Of a DNA stretch of 42,005 nucleotides, positions 31,589 through 40,113 are shown piece after piece. Location: NCBI RefSeq assembly GCF_015546965.1, contig NZ_JADMUF010000015.1:1-42005 (forward strand). Reading direction: 5' to 3'. Source of the stretch: Collinsella aerofaciens. Lineage in GTDB: Bacteria; Actinomycetota; Coriobacteriia; Coriobacteriales; Coriobacteriaceae. The translations under genes were made by a program, and so were the position numbers. The first letter of the stretch is position 1. Every line of letters begins with the position of its first letter. The notes under the pieces were generated by a model. It worked only from the letters and a program-made list of their open reading frames with translations, did no database searches and was not told the origin of the DNA.

Positions 31589-31603
31589 ATGCTTGGTAAA
31601 ACG

Positions 31604-33016
31604 TTACACCTCGTCGTCCTCGTGCAGACGGCGGCGATAATCGGCGGCCCAGCCCTCAATATTTACCTGACGGGCGCGACCCAGGCCGAGCGCGTCGGCC
31701 GGGACCGGCTCGGTGATGACGGAGCCGGCGGCCACAAGCGCGCCGTCGCCGATCTGAGCGGGTGCGACCATCATGGTGTCGGAACCGATGAAGGCATCCT
31801 TACCGATGACGGTCTTGTGCTTGTGCACGCCGTCGTAGTTGCAGGTGATGGAGCCCGCGCCCACGTTGACACCGGAGCCCATGGTGGTGTCGCCGATGTA
31901 GGACAGGTGCGGCACCTTGGAGCCCTCGCCGATCGTGGACTTCTTGATCTCCACGTGCGTGCCGGCCTTGGAGCCGTCGAGCATGTGGGTGCCCGGGCGC
32001 AGGTAGGCGCGCGGGCCGCAGTCTACGCCGTTCTCGATGACGGCCTCGATGGCGATGGTCTCATCGATGGTGCAGCCGCTGCCGACGGTGGTGTCGGTGA
32101 GACGGCTGTTGGGGCCGAGCTGGCACTCCTCGCCTACGGTGACGTGGCCGATCAGGTGCGTCTGCGGCCACACGACGGTGTCGCGGCCGATAACGGCATC
32201 GGGGCCGATCCAGGCCTGCGTGGGGTCGATGAAGGTAACGCCCTCGGCCATCCAGTGCTCGTTGATGCGGTCGCGTGCGATGGCGGTAAGCTGTGCGAGC
32301 TGGATGCGGCTGTTGACGCCCAGGCCGTCGCGGTAGTCGTCGCAATGGAAGATGGAGACGGCCTGACCGTGGCCTTTGAGGATCTCGAGCATGTCGGGCA
32401 GGTAGTACTCGGACTGCGCGTTGTCGTTGCCGATCTCGTTGATGTGGGCGGCGAGCTGCGCGCCGTCAAAGGCGTAGCAGCCGGCGTTGCACTCGAGCAG
32501 CGTGGCGGCCTGCTCGGGCGTGCAGTCCTTCTGCTCGATGATACGCTCGATCTGACCATCGGCGCCCAGCTTGATGCGGCCGTAGCCGAAAGGATCGGGC
32601 GGGGTCATGGTCATGACGGTGCAGGCGAGCTCGCCGGTGGCGACGGTCTGCGCGAACTTGGCCACGGTGTCGGCGGTGATGAGCGGCAAGTCGCCGTTGA
32701 GTACGACGACCGGGCCTTGCGTGATGCCGCAGGCCTCGAGCGCGACCTTCACGGCGTGGCCGGTGCCCAGGCGCTCGGTCTGCTCGACGCACTCGACCTT
32801 GGTGGCGCTGTTGGCGTAGGCGCCGTCGATCAGGGCGCGCATCTCGTCGGCGTGGCTGCCGATGACGACCACGACGCGGCTGCAGCCGGCCTTGATGGTG
32901 GCGTCGACGATCCACTGGACCATGGGCTTGCCCAGGATCTTGTGCGAAACCTTGCAGTGGTTCGACTTCATGCGGGTGCCCTCGCCGGCAGCGAGGATAA
33001 TTGCGGTTGCGTCCAT
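31604..33016 (-). CDS. glmU: Bifunctional GlmU (GlcNAc-1-P uridyltransferase / GlcN-1-P acetyltransferase)
   Basis: 470-aa enzyme that makes UDP-GlcNAc for the cell wall. The N-terminal nucleotidyltransferase domain begins with ILAAGEGTRMKS (7-18), and the pyrophosphorylase half runs to about 230. The C-terminal half is a left-handed beta-helix of hexapeptide repeats, with the acetyltransferase-type segments RPGTHML, KKSTIGEGSK and NYDGVHKHKT. The ATG at 33016 has AGGAGA 5 nt upstream; the open frame continues 18 codons further without support. Length is normal (about 455-470 aa). Confidence 0.95.
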   Translation of the reverse strand: MDATAIILAAGEGTRMKSNHCKVSHKILGKPMVQWIVDATIKAGCSRVVVVIGSHADEMRALIDGAYANSATKVECVEQTERLGTGHAVKVALEACGITQGPVVVLNGDLPLITADTVAKFAQTVATGELACTVMTMTPPDPFGYGRIKLGADGQIERIIEQKDCTPEQAATLLECNAGCYAFDGAQLAAHINEIGNDNAQSEYYLPDMLEILKGHGQAVSIFHCDDYRDGLGVNSRIQLAQLTAIARDRINEHWMAEGVTFIDPTQAWIGPDAVIGRDTVVWPQTHLIGHVTVGEECQLGPNSRLTDTTVGSGCTIDETIAIEAVIENGVDCGPRAYLRPGTHMLDGSKAGTHVEIKKSTIGEGSKVPHLSYIGDTTMGSGVNVGAGSITCNYDGVHKHKTVIGKDAFIGSDTMMVAPAQIGDGALVAAGSVITEPVPADALGLGRARQVNIEGWAADYRRRLHEDDEV

Positions 33017-33209
33017 GTGATCTCCTGTTACGTTATAGAGACGTGTGTTTGGAAACGATACACGGCGCAATATGATACCGCAGGCATATGATGAGCGCGT
33101 AACGATTGGTTTGCGGCGGTTGAGGCTTGCGTCGCTGGTGTGGCGTTTGCGCTGCTTGCGTGCGGCGTTGGCGGTGCTACGGAGCCGTCGTTTGAGCTAG
33201 GGGACGGGG

Positions 33210-34103
33210 GTGCCCGTGGACAACATACGAGAAGAGTTTGGCGGCGAGCCCGTCGCGGCATTCTCGATGTCGCATCCGGCGGTGCCGGCCCTCTACATGG
33301 TACTGACGCTGGGGATCACCATGTTCTCGATGCAACCGGTGCTGATCGCGCTGTCGCTTGCGGGCGGGCTGGCGTACGGGCTTGCGACGCGCGGTGCTGC
33401 GCGCACGTTGGGGGCGCTTCGCTGGCAGCTGCCGGTGATTTTGATTATCGCGGTGCTCAATCCGCTGTTTAGTGCATCGGGCTCGACGGAGCTGTTTCGT
33501 ATTGGCATGCGTGCGGTGTATCTAGAGAGCATGGTTTACGGCCTGTGCATGGGCGGGCTGTTTGTGGCGAGCGTGCTGTGGTTTGAGGCCGCGGCGTCGA
33601 TGCTCGAATACGACAAGGTGCTCGCGCTGCTGGGCAATGCCGCGCCGGTGATCGCGCTCATGATCTCGATGTGCATGAGGCTTATCCCACAGTTTTTGCG
33701 CCGCGGCCGCACGGTGCTGGCGGTGCAAGATGCGATTGATGTGCCGGGCCGCGCGCCGGCCGACCCCGTGCGCTCGCGCCTGCGGGCATCAAGCGTGTTG
33801 ATGGGCTGGGGCATGGAAGATTCGCTGGAGCGCGCGGACGCGATGCGCTCGCGCGGGTGGGGTGCCGCGACGCATCGTACGACGTATGCGCGGTATCGAC
33901 TGGGGCGAGGCGATGTTGCCGCGCTGGTTGGGCTTGCACTGTTTGGCGTGGTCACGGTGACAGTGGCGTGGACCGCGACGACGCAGTATTCGTTTTATCC
34001 GCAGCTCTCGGTGCCGGCGCCGTGGCCGGGCTATGTCGTGTACGCTGCCTGGATGGTGCTGCCTTGCGCGTTGCACGCGATTGATGAGAAGAGGTTTGGC
34101 TGA
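33210..34103 (+). CDS. ecfT: ECF transporter transmembrane component EcfT
   Basis: 297-aa energy-coupling subunit linking the ATPases to a substrate-binding S protein in a vitamin/cofactor importer. Several hydrophobic segments are followed by a cytoplasmic coupling region. SLERADAMRSRGWG at about 205-218 matches the conserved Arg-Gly coupling motif of EcfT. The GTG at 33210 is used because AGGGGA at 33199-33204 precedes it; a second GTG at 33216 is possible. The stop TGA shares one base with the ATG of the ATPase gene (ATGA-type junction), so translation is coupled. The upstream stretch 33120-33209 has no convincing gene. Confidence 0.88.
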   Translation: MPVDNIREEFGGEPVAAFSMSHPAVPALYMVLTLGITMFSMQPVLIALSLAGGLAYGLATRGAARTLGALRWQLPVILIIAVLNPLFSASGSTELFRIGMRAVYLESMVYGLCMGGLFVASVLWFEAAASMLEYDKVLALLGNAAPVIALMISMCMRLIPQFLRRGRTVLAVQDAIDVPGRAPADPVRSRLRASSVLMGWGMEDSLERADAMRSRGWGAATHRTTYARYRLGRGDVAALVGLALFGVVTVTVAWTATTQYSFYPQLSVPAPWPGYVVYAAWMVLPCALHAIDEKRFG

Positions 34104-35746
34104 TGGCTCGGTTGGATAGGAGCTCGTCGGCGGGTGTGGCATATGGCTCGGCCGCGCCGGCGATTGAGGTGCGGAGCCTGAGCTTTGCCTACCCCGATGC
34201 TGATGCTGCGGTGCTCGAGGGGCTCGACTGGTCTGTTCCCCAAGGTGCGTTTGCACTGCTTGTTGGCGGTACCGGTTCGGGCAAGTCGACGCTGCTGTCG
34301 CTGCTCAAGCCCGAGATCGCGCCGGCGGGTACGCGCTCCGGCGAGCTGCGCGTGTTGGGCGAGCTCGTCGCCGACATGGATGTGCGGGCATCGGCGGAGC
34401 GCGTGGGTTATGTGTTCCAGGATCCCGAGAACCAGATCGTGTGCGAAACCGTGTGGCACGAGATGGCGTTTGGCCTGGAAAACTTGGGGCTAGCGCGTGA
34501 TGAGATGCGCCGTCGCGTAGCTGAGACCAGCTATTTCTTTGGACTGGAAGATTGGCTTCACCGCGATACTGACACGCTTTCGGGCGGTCGCAAACAGTTG
34601 CTGTCGTTGGCGGCCGTTCTGACGCTGCGCCCGCGCGTGCTGCTGCTCGACGAGCCCACGTCTCAGCTTGATCCGGTTGCGGAGAAGAATTTCCTGCACG
34701 CGCTGTTTCGTGTGAATCGCGAGCTGGGCTGCACGGTTGTTGTGGCGACGCATCAGCCGCGCCCAATGCTCGAATACGCGACGTGTGCGTACCGGATTGA
34801 GGACGGTCGCGTGCGCGAGGTGGCGGATATGGCTTCTTTGGGATGCCGAGAATCGCTGTTTTCCGATGACATGTTGGGGTGGGGTGCCATCCGATGTGCA
34901 AATAAAGGAGTATTCAGCAGGCGTGAGGACAATTTGGGCTCTCTGGAGCCGCCCGGGGACGTATCGAGCGCGAAAAAAAGTTCTGAATTGGACAAATCGT
35001 CCGAATTTGTGGCGCAAACGTCGCTCGAGAACGGCTCGGAAGCCTTCTCGCGCACGGATGGAAGCAGAATACTCCAAAAAATGCACGGCGGGTCGGCTAC
35101 CACCCTGTCGGAAGGCTGGTTTCGCTACGATCGAGCGTCCGGCTGGGTGCTGCGCGGGCTCGATGCGTCGTTTTCGGCTGGCGCGGTGCATGCGGTTGTG
35201 GGCGGTAACGGCTGCGGCAAGTCGACGATGCTTTCGGTGCTGGCCAAGACTGCCAAGCTGCAGCGTGGTCGCATGGTGCGCGGGGCGGCCTCGGCTGCGC
35301 TGCTGCCGCAGAACCCCAAGGCCCTGCTGGTTGCCGAGACGGTGCGCGACGAGCTGATGGAATGGGCCTCGACCTGCGGATATGACGAGGCTATGGCGCG
35401 GGAGCGTGCGGCGCAACTGGGATTGGACGGCCTGGAGGCGCGTCACCCGTACGATCTTTCGGGCGGTCAACGCCAGCTGCTTGCGTTGGCAAAGCTGCTG
35501 TTGATTGGCCCCGAGCTGCTATTGCTCGATGAGCCCACCAAGGGTTTGGACCTGGCCAGCCGTCGCATCATCGCCCGCGCCCTGTGCAAGCATGCGCAAG
35601 CCGGCGGCACCGTCATCATGGCCACGCACGATCTGGACTTCGCCGAGCAGGTAGCCGACGACGTTGCCATGATGTTCGACGGCGAAATTGCCTGCATGGA
35701 GCCCCCGGCAGATTTCTTTGCCGACAACGTGTTTTATAGGGCGTGA
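34103..35746 (+). CDS. Fused double ECF ATPase (EcfA-EcfA')
   Basis: 547-aa protein with two ABC ATPase domains in one chain, doing the job of the separate EcfA1 and EcfA2. Domain 1 (about 20-255) has Walker A GGTGSGKST (55-63), signature LSGGRKQ (159-165), Walker B VLLLDEPTSQLD and His217. Domain 2 (about 336-547) has GGNGCGKST (367-375), LSGGQRQ (452-458), LLLLDEPTKGLD and His509. The linker (about 257-335) is Ser/Glu/Lys-rich, unlike any ABC part, and coincides with a 191-bp DNA element that has inverted ends (34896-35086). Start and coupling to EcfT are clear from the 1-nt overlap; the S component starts 4 nt after the stop. Confidence 0.92.
   Translation: MARLDRSSSAGVAYGSAAPAIEVRSLSFAYPDADAAVLEGLDWSVPQGAFALLVGGTGSGKSTLLSLLKPEIAPAGTRSGELRVLGELVADMDVRASAERVGYVFQDPENQIVCETVWHEMAFGLENLGLARDEMRRRVAETSYFFGLEDWLHRDTDTLSGGRKQLLSLAAVLTLRPRVLLLDEPTSQLDPVAEKNFLHALFRVNRELGCTVVVATHQPRPMLEYATCAYRIEDGRVREVADMASLGCRESLFSDDMLGWGAIRCANKGVFSRREDNLGSLEPPGDVSSAKKSSELDKSSEFVAQTSLENGSEAFSRTDGSRILQKMHGGSATTLSEGWFRYDRASGWVLRGLDASFSAGAVHAVVGGNGCGKSTMLSVLAKTAKLQRGRMVRGAASAALLPQNPKALLVAETVRDELMEWASTCGYDEAMARERAAQLGLDGLEARHPYDLSGGQRQLLALAKLLLIGPELLLLDEPTKGLDLASRRIIARALCKHAQAGGTVIMATHDLDFAEQVADDVAMMFDGEIACMEPPADFFADNVFYRA
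34896..35086. mobile_element. 191-bp element with 19-nt imperfect inverted ends inside the ECF ATPase linker
   Basis: The left end at 34896-34914 contains GGAGTATT, and the right end at 35068-35086 contains AATACTCC; the outermost GTGCA/TGCAC also pair. Inside, GAGCCG...CGAGCG and CGCTCG...CGGCTC can pair, and composition differs from the flanking ABC domains. The element is read through in frame and supplies most of the linker. There is no transposase gene in it, so it would be a non-autonomous (MITE-like) or palindromic element. No target-site duplication was identified. Confidence 0.55.
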
Positions 35747-35750
35747 TGGA

Positions 35751-36464
35751 ATGGCGGATTATCGCAGCCTGCGCCTACTTGCAAAACTGGAGATTCCGCT
35801 GTTGTTGGCAGTGCCGGCGGTAATGGCCGCAGCGTTGCTGGCGGGCATTGAGCAGGCGGCGCTTGCCATGCTTGTCGTGGTGGCGCTCGTGCTTGCACTG
35901 TTCTTTGCGGGCTACGAGGCGTCGCGCCCGGGCTTGCGCCAGATTATGCCAACGCTGGTTCTGGCGGCGCTGGCCGCGGCGGGCCGCATCTTGTTCGGCC
36001 CCATTCCCGACTTTAAACCCGTGAGCGCCATCGCTATTATCGCGGGAGCGACGTTGGGTCGACGCAACGGCTTCATGGTCGGCGCGCTGGCGGCGCTGAC
36101 CAGCAATTTCTTTTTTGGACAGGGCATGTGGACGCCATGGCAGATGTTTGCCTGGGGCCTGGTTGGTTATGTTGGCGGCGCGCTGGCGTGCGCGGGTGCT
36201 TTTGATCGCGCCGACGGCACCGTGCGCATGCCGGCGCTACTGACCTACGGCTTTGCTTCGGGTTTGCTATACGGCGTGGTAATCAACGCCTACGATATCA
36301 TCGGTTTTGTACAACCGCTCACGTGGGCGGGCGTCGTGGCGCGTCTTGCTACCGCCGTACCGTTCGATATCACGCACGGACTCGCGACCTGCGTGTTTTT
36401 GGCCGTCCTGTACAAGCCCTGGTGTCGCCGCATCAACCGAGTCGTCGTGAAATACGGACTGTAG
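35751..36464 (+). CDS. ECF transporter S (substrate-binding) component
   Basis: 237-aa membrane protein with about six hydrophobic segments. The stretch from PIPDFKPVSAIAIIAG to LTSNFFFGQGMWTPWQMFAWG matches a group of ECF S components annotated without a substrate. It follows EcfT and the double ATPase directly, so the three genes make a dedicated (group I-like) importer rather than a shared module. The start at 35751 lies 4 nt after the ATPase stop. The vitamin or cofactor cannot be named from sequence, and no linked biosynthesis gene or riboswitch is seen. Confidence 0.85.
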   Translation: MADYRSLRLLAKLEIPLLLAVPAVMAAALLAGIEQAALAMLVVVALVLALFFAGYEASRPGLRQIMPTLVLAALAAAGRILFGPIPDFKPVSAIAIIAGATLGRRNGFMVGALAALTSNFFFGQGMWTPWQMFAWGLVGYVGGALACAGAFDRADGTVRMPALLTYGFASGLLYGVVINAYDIIGFVQPLTWAGVVARLATAVPFDITHGLATCVFLAVLYKPWCRRINRVVVKYGL

Positions 36465-36489
36465 GGCATTTCGCGTTTCCTCACGAACT

Positions 36490-36550
36490 TGCGGTGGAAT
36501 AGTTCTCGTTTTTGGCTATTTGCTGCCCAAACAGGAACTATTCCACCGCA
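36490..36550. repeat. 16-bp palindrome between convergent genes
   Basis: TGCGGTGGAATAGTTC (36490-36505) pairs with GAACTATTCCACCGCA (36535-36550) around a 29-nt loop. It lies between the S component and the minus-strand exonuclease gene. No T-run follows, so it is more like a palindromic repeat than a classical terminator. Other short G/C hairpins follow to about 36612. Confidence 0.75.
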
Positions 36551-36612
36551 GCTTATAGGGGGAGAGGGGTCACATGATCTGTTTTCCTCCGTCCCCCAGG
36601 AATTACTTGGGG

Positions 36613-37431
36613 CTAGAGCTCTAGCGTGAGGGTGACGGGGCAGTGATCGCTGCCGAAGATGTCGCCGCGGATGCCCGTGTCGCGCACATTGCCGGCGATT
36701 GTGTCGCTCACCAGGAAATAATCGATGCGCCAGCCGGCGTTGTTCTTGCGAGCATTAAAGCGGTAGCTCCACCAGCTGTAGACGCCCTCAACGTCGGGGT
36801 TTGCCGCGCGCCAGGTGTCGGTAAAACCGGCATTGAGCAGCTCGGTAAACTTGCCGCGCTCCTCATCCGAAAAGCCGGCGTTGCCGCGGTTGGACTTGGG
36901 GTTCTTAAGGTCGATCTCCTCGTGTGCCACGTTAAAGTCGCCGCAGGTCACCACGGGCTTGCCGGTCTCGTGCTCAAGCGCGTTCAAAAACCCTCGGTAT
37001 GCATCGTCCCAGGCCATGCGTACATCGATGCGCGCGAGCTCGTTTTGGGCGTTGGGCGTGTAGACGTCGACAAACCAAAACTTGTCGAACTCGAGCGCGC
37101 AGACGCGGCCCTCGGTTGCGGCTTGGGCGACGAGCTCGGCCGCCTCGCCCTCGTCGGCGTAGGGCAGTAGTGCATCGGCGCGCAGTACGCGCAGCGGTTC
37201 CTTGCGGCTAAAGACCGCGGTGCCCGAGTAGCCCTTGCGCTCGGCGTAGCTCCAGGTTTGGTGATAGCCGGGCAGGTCGATATCGACCTGGCCCTCCTGC
37301 AGCTTGGTCTCTTGCAGCGCTAGGATATCGACATTGAGCTCCTGCGCGATCTGAATAAAGCTCGGGTCCTTTTTGAGCACGGCGCGCAGGCCGTTGACGT
37401 TCCACGAGGCGAAAGTGTAAGTCTGAGGCAT
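36613..37431 (-). CDS. xth: Exodeoxyribonuclease III / AP endonuclease
   Basis: 272-aa Mg-dependent nuclease of the exonuclease III family, acting in base-excision repair. Key motifs are WNVNGLRAV, LQETKLQ (metal-binding Glu), VYTPNAQ (catalytic Tyr region), CGDFNVAHEEIDL, WWSYRF, WRIDYFLVS, and the terminal GSDHCPV with the catalytic His. Length is typical. The stop is reached right after the TLEL C-terminus. The gene is divergent from the sirtuin gene at 37545. Confidence 0.95.
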   Translation of the reverse strand: MPQTYTFASWNVNGLRAVLKKDPSFIQIAQELNVDILALQETKLQEGQVDIDLPGYHQTWSYAERKGYSGTAVFSRKEPLRVLRADALLPYADEGEAAELVAQAATEGRVCALEFDKFWFVDVYTPNAQNELARIDVRMAWDDAYRGFLNALEHETGKPVVTCGDFNVAHEEIDLKNPKSNRGNAGFSDEERGKFTELLNAGFTDTWRAANPDVEGVYSWWSYRFNARKNNAGWRIDYFLVSDTIAGNVRDTGIRGDIFGSDHCPVTLTLEL

Positions 37432-37544
37432 GGTGTCCTTTCGACGGGGTTGGCAGGCTTAAGATTAACGCAACAGGAGCGGGGCGGAGTCCGCGAGTGA
37501 TAGTGCGAACGCCGCCGTCCCGGAGACACGGACGGAGGACTCAT

Positions 37545-38297
37545 ATGACGCAGGCAATATCGGACCCCAAACAGGCCTCCGCCGCGCTGGCTGAGCTGTT
37601 CGAAACCCATAGCCACGTGGTCTTCTTTGGCGGCGCGGGCGTTTCCACGGCAAGCGGCATTCCCGATTTCCGCAGCGTGGACGGTCTGTATCACCAGCGG
37701 TTTTCCTATCCGCCCGAGACTATGCTCTCGCACAGCTTCTACGAGGCGCATCCGGCGGAGTTTTTCGACTTCTACCGGACCAAGATGATCGCCCTTAACG
37801 CCAAGCCCAACCACTGCCACGCCAAGCTGGCGGAGCTGGAGCGCGCCGGCAAGCTCGATGCCGTGGTGACGCAAAATATCGACGGCCTGCATCAGGCGGC
37901 TGGTTCACGGCGCGTGTTTGAGCTGCATGGCTCGGTCCACCGCAATATCTGCCAGACGTGCGGCGCGGTCTACAGCGCCGAATGGATTTGCGCGCGCGAG
38001 CACGAGGATGCCGCGGGCGTGCCCGTGTGCCCTGCGTGCGGCGGTCGCATCAAGCCCGATGTGGTCCTCTACGAAGAGCCGCTCGATGAGCGTGTGCTTA
38101 CCGGCGCCGTTGCTGCCATCGCCGCGGCCGACGCCCTCGTCGTGGGTGGAACCTCGCTCGTAGTGTATCCGGCGGCGGGCCTCACTCGTTACTTTACTGG
38201 CGATACGCTGACCATTTGCAATTTGGCGCCCACCGATCAGGATGCAAATGCCGACCTGCTGATTTCTTGCGACATCGCGGCCGCGTTTGCGTTCTAG
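37545..38297 (+). CDS. cobB: NAD-dependent protein deacylase (sirtuin, CobB/SrtN type)
   Basis: 250-aa sirtuin, which removes acyl groups from lysines using NAD. GAGVSTASGIPDFRS at 30-44 is the NAD-binding signature, TQNIDGLHQAAGS the active-site segment, and FELHGS holds the catalytic His. Zinc would be bound by the pairs in CQTCG and CPACG. GGTSLVVYPAAGL belongs to the Rossmann fold. The ATG at 37545 has GGAGGA 5 nt upstream; the frame is open further upstream without support. A TACAAT and a ribosome-binding site separate it from the folate gene, so the two need not be one operon. Confidence 0.94.
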   Translation: MTQAISDPKQASAALAELFETHSHVVFFGGAGVSTASGIPDFRSVDGLYHQRFSYPPETMLSHSFYEAHPAEFFDFYRTKMIALNAKPNHCHAKLAELERAGKLDAVVTQNIDGLHQAAGSRRVFELHGSVHRNICQTCGAVYSAEWICAREHEDAAGVPVCPACGGRIKPDVVLYEEPLDERVLTGAVAAIAAADALVVGGTSLVVYPAAGLTRYFTGDTLTICNLAPTDQDANADLLISCDIAAAFAF

Positions 38298-38311
38298 CCC
38301 GCGCGCGCGGA

Positions 38312-38317
38312 TACAAT
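38312..38317 (+). promoter_or_regulatory. Candidate -10 box for folP-folK
   Basis: TACAAT lies 74 nt upstream of the fusion gene start. TTGCGT at 38287-38292 could serve as -35 with a long 19-nt spacer. Confidence 0.4.
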
Positions 38318-38391
38318 AGAAAGACTGATTGCAAAGCGACCCCGCCGCCAGCGCCCGAGCGCGGCGGCGTGGGCATTTTAGGAGGATGTTC

Positions 38392-40113
38392 ATGGCGAAC
38401 GACAGCAAGACATGGCGGTGCAGAAAGTACGAGCTCAGCTTTGACCGTCCGCGCATCATGGGCGTCCTCAACGTGACGCCCGATTCGTTTAGCGACGGCG
38501 GGGAGCACTTTGACCAGGATGCCGCTATCGAGTACGGCCTGGCGATGCTCGATGCTGGCGCCGACATCATCGACGTGGGCGGCGAGTCCACGCGCCCCGG
38601 CTTTACCCCGGTCAACCCCGACGAGGAGGCGCGTCGCGTGCTGCCCGTCGTGCGCGCGCTCGCCAAAGAGGGTGCCATTGTCTCAATCGACACGCGTCAT
38701 GTGGCGGTTGCCAAGGCGGCTGTGCGCTGCGGTGCTTCGATTGTCAACGACGTGACGGGCTTCACCGATCCCAAGATGGTTGAGTTCGTTAAGACGAGCA
38801 CCTGCGGCGTCATCGTAATGCACGCCGGCGAGGTCGCCGCACCCGCACGCACGCACGCGACGGTGCAGCTCGATACCTCGGCTGCGGCGTTTGTTGCCGA
38901 GAAGGCACGCGAGGCGGCTGCCGAGGCCGCGCGCGAGGCCGAGAAGCCGGCCCGTCGCCGTCGCGGCAAGTTGCTGGGCGAGCCCAAGGCTGAGGCCAAG
39001 CTTCCGGGCGGTGTGGTACAGCCCTCGCTGCCGTTTGGCGAGCCGGAGCCCGCGCCCGAGCCTGTTGACGAGCCGGAGACGCCGGCTGCCGAGCAGGCTA
39101 CTGCCGCCGAGACCGTCGCGCCCGCGCCCGAGGCCGCATCGGAGTCCAATGACCACCTGGCGGCCATGATGCGCCGCAGCGCCCGCCGCGAGGAGGCCTA
39201 CGTGCCCACCTCTCAGCTCCGCCGCTTTACCCTGCCCGATTCGGCACCCATCATGCGCCGTGTCATGGGCTTTCTGTCCGACCAGGCCCGCACGCTCATC
39301 CATGCCGGCGTGTCGCGCGACCGCATCTGCATAGATCCCGGTCCGGGCTTTGGCAAGACGGCCAACGAGGACATCGTCATCCAGCGCGAGACTGCCAAGA
39401 TGGCGTCGCTGGGCTATCCGCTCATGTGCGCCGTGTCGCGCAAGCGTTTTGTGGGCGCCGTCTCGGGCGTGACCGAGGCCGCCGCGCGCGATGCCGCCAC
39501 GTTTGGCGTGTGCCTGGGCGCTATCCAGGCCGGCGCCAACATCGTGCGCGTGCACGACGTTACCGGCTTTGCGCAGTTCCTGAACGGTTACTGGGCTGTT
39601 GCCAAGCCGCAGCCGCGCCGTGCGTTTGTGGCCGTGGGCTCCAACCTGGGGCATCGTTGCGACAACATCCGCGCCGCGCGCGACATGATCGCCGAGATTC
39701 CGCTCACCTGCGTGTCCAACTGCTCGCGCATTTACGAGAGCGAGCCGGCCTACGAGACGCGCCAGGATGCATTTGCCAACGCCGTCATCGAGATCAAGAC
39801 CGAGCTGGCGCCGCTGGTGCTGCTCGACGAGCTTATGAAGATCGAGGCCGAGCTGGGGCGCGATCGCTCCAAGAAGGCCAAGGTCAACGGCCCGCGCACC
39901 ATCGACCTGGACCTGCTGTGGATGGACGGCGAGATCCACGGCGGCAAGAAGCTGCGCCTGCCGCATCCGCTCATTGGCGAGCGCGACTTTGTGCTGGTGC
40001 CGCTCGAGGACCTGATGCACGACCCGGCGCGGTTCTTCCGCTACAACGGTGTCGAGGTCAAGGAGCCCGAGGACCGCGTGGGTCATATCGTGGGCGAATT
40101 GGGGCGCATGTAG
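38392..40113 (+). CDS. folPK: FolP-FolK fusion: dihydropteroate synthase with HPPK domain
   Basis: 573-aa fusion of two consecutive folate enzymes. DHPS occupies about 19-147 and 281-400: IMGVLNVTPDSFSDGG, DVGGESTRPG, SIDTRH, VNDVTG, then IDPGPGFGKT and SRKRFVGAVSG. HPPK follows at about 411-545, with FVAVGSNLG and GPRTIDLDLL. Between the DHPS halves sits an insertion of about 130 residues (148-280), rich in Ala, Glu, Pro and Arg, at the place where VMHMxGTPxxM normally stands; here the chain reads GVIVMHAGEVAAPART. The ATG at 38392 is used because AGGAGG lies 6 nt upstream; the ATG at 38386 touches it. The domain order is reversed from the chemical order. The next gene follows the stop directly. 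Confidence 0.92.
   Translation: MANDSKTWRCRKYELSFDRPRIMGVLNVTPDSFSDGGEHFDQDAAIEYGLAMLDAGADIIDVGGESTRPGFTPVNPDEEARRVLPVVRALAKEGAIVSIDTRHVAVAKAAVRCGASIVNDVTGFTDPKMVEFVKTSTCGVIVMHAGEVAAPARTHATVQLDTSAAAFVAEKAREAAAEAAREAEKPARRRRGKLLGEPKAEAKLPGGVVQPSLPFGEPEPAPEPVDEPETPAAEQATAAETVAPAPEAASESNDHLAAMMRRSARREEAYVPTSQLRRFTLPDSAPIMRRVMGFLSDQARTLIHAGVSRDRICIDPGPGFGKTANEDIVIQRETAKMASLGYPLMCAVSRKRFVGAVSGVTEAAARDAATFGVCLGAIQAGANIVRVHDVTGFAQFLNGYWAVAKPQPRRAFVAVGSNLGHRCDNIRAARDMIAEIPLTCVSNCSRIYESEPAYETRQDAFANAVIEIKTELAPLVLLDELMKIEAELGRDRSKKAKVNGPRTIDLDLLWMDGEIHGGKKLRLPHPLIGERDFVLVPLEDLMHDPARFFRYNGVEVKEPEDRVGHIVGELGRM

Noticed and set aside
33140-33472. Short plus-strand frame that looks like a lipoprotein start (FALLACGVGG)
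   Set aside because: It overlaps EcfT in another frame, has no Shine-Dalgarno, and its C-terminal part is Arg-rich shadow sequence.
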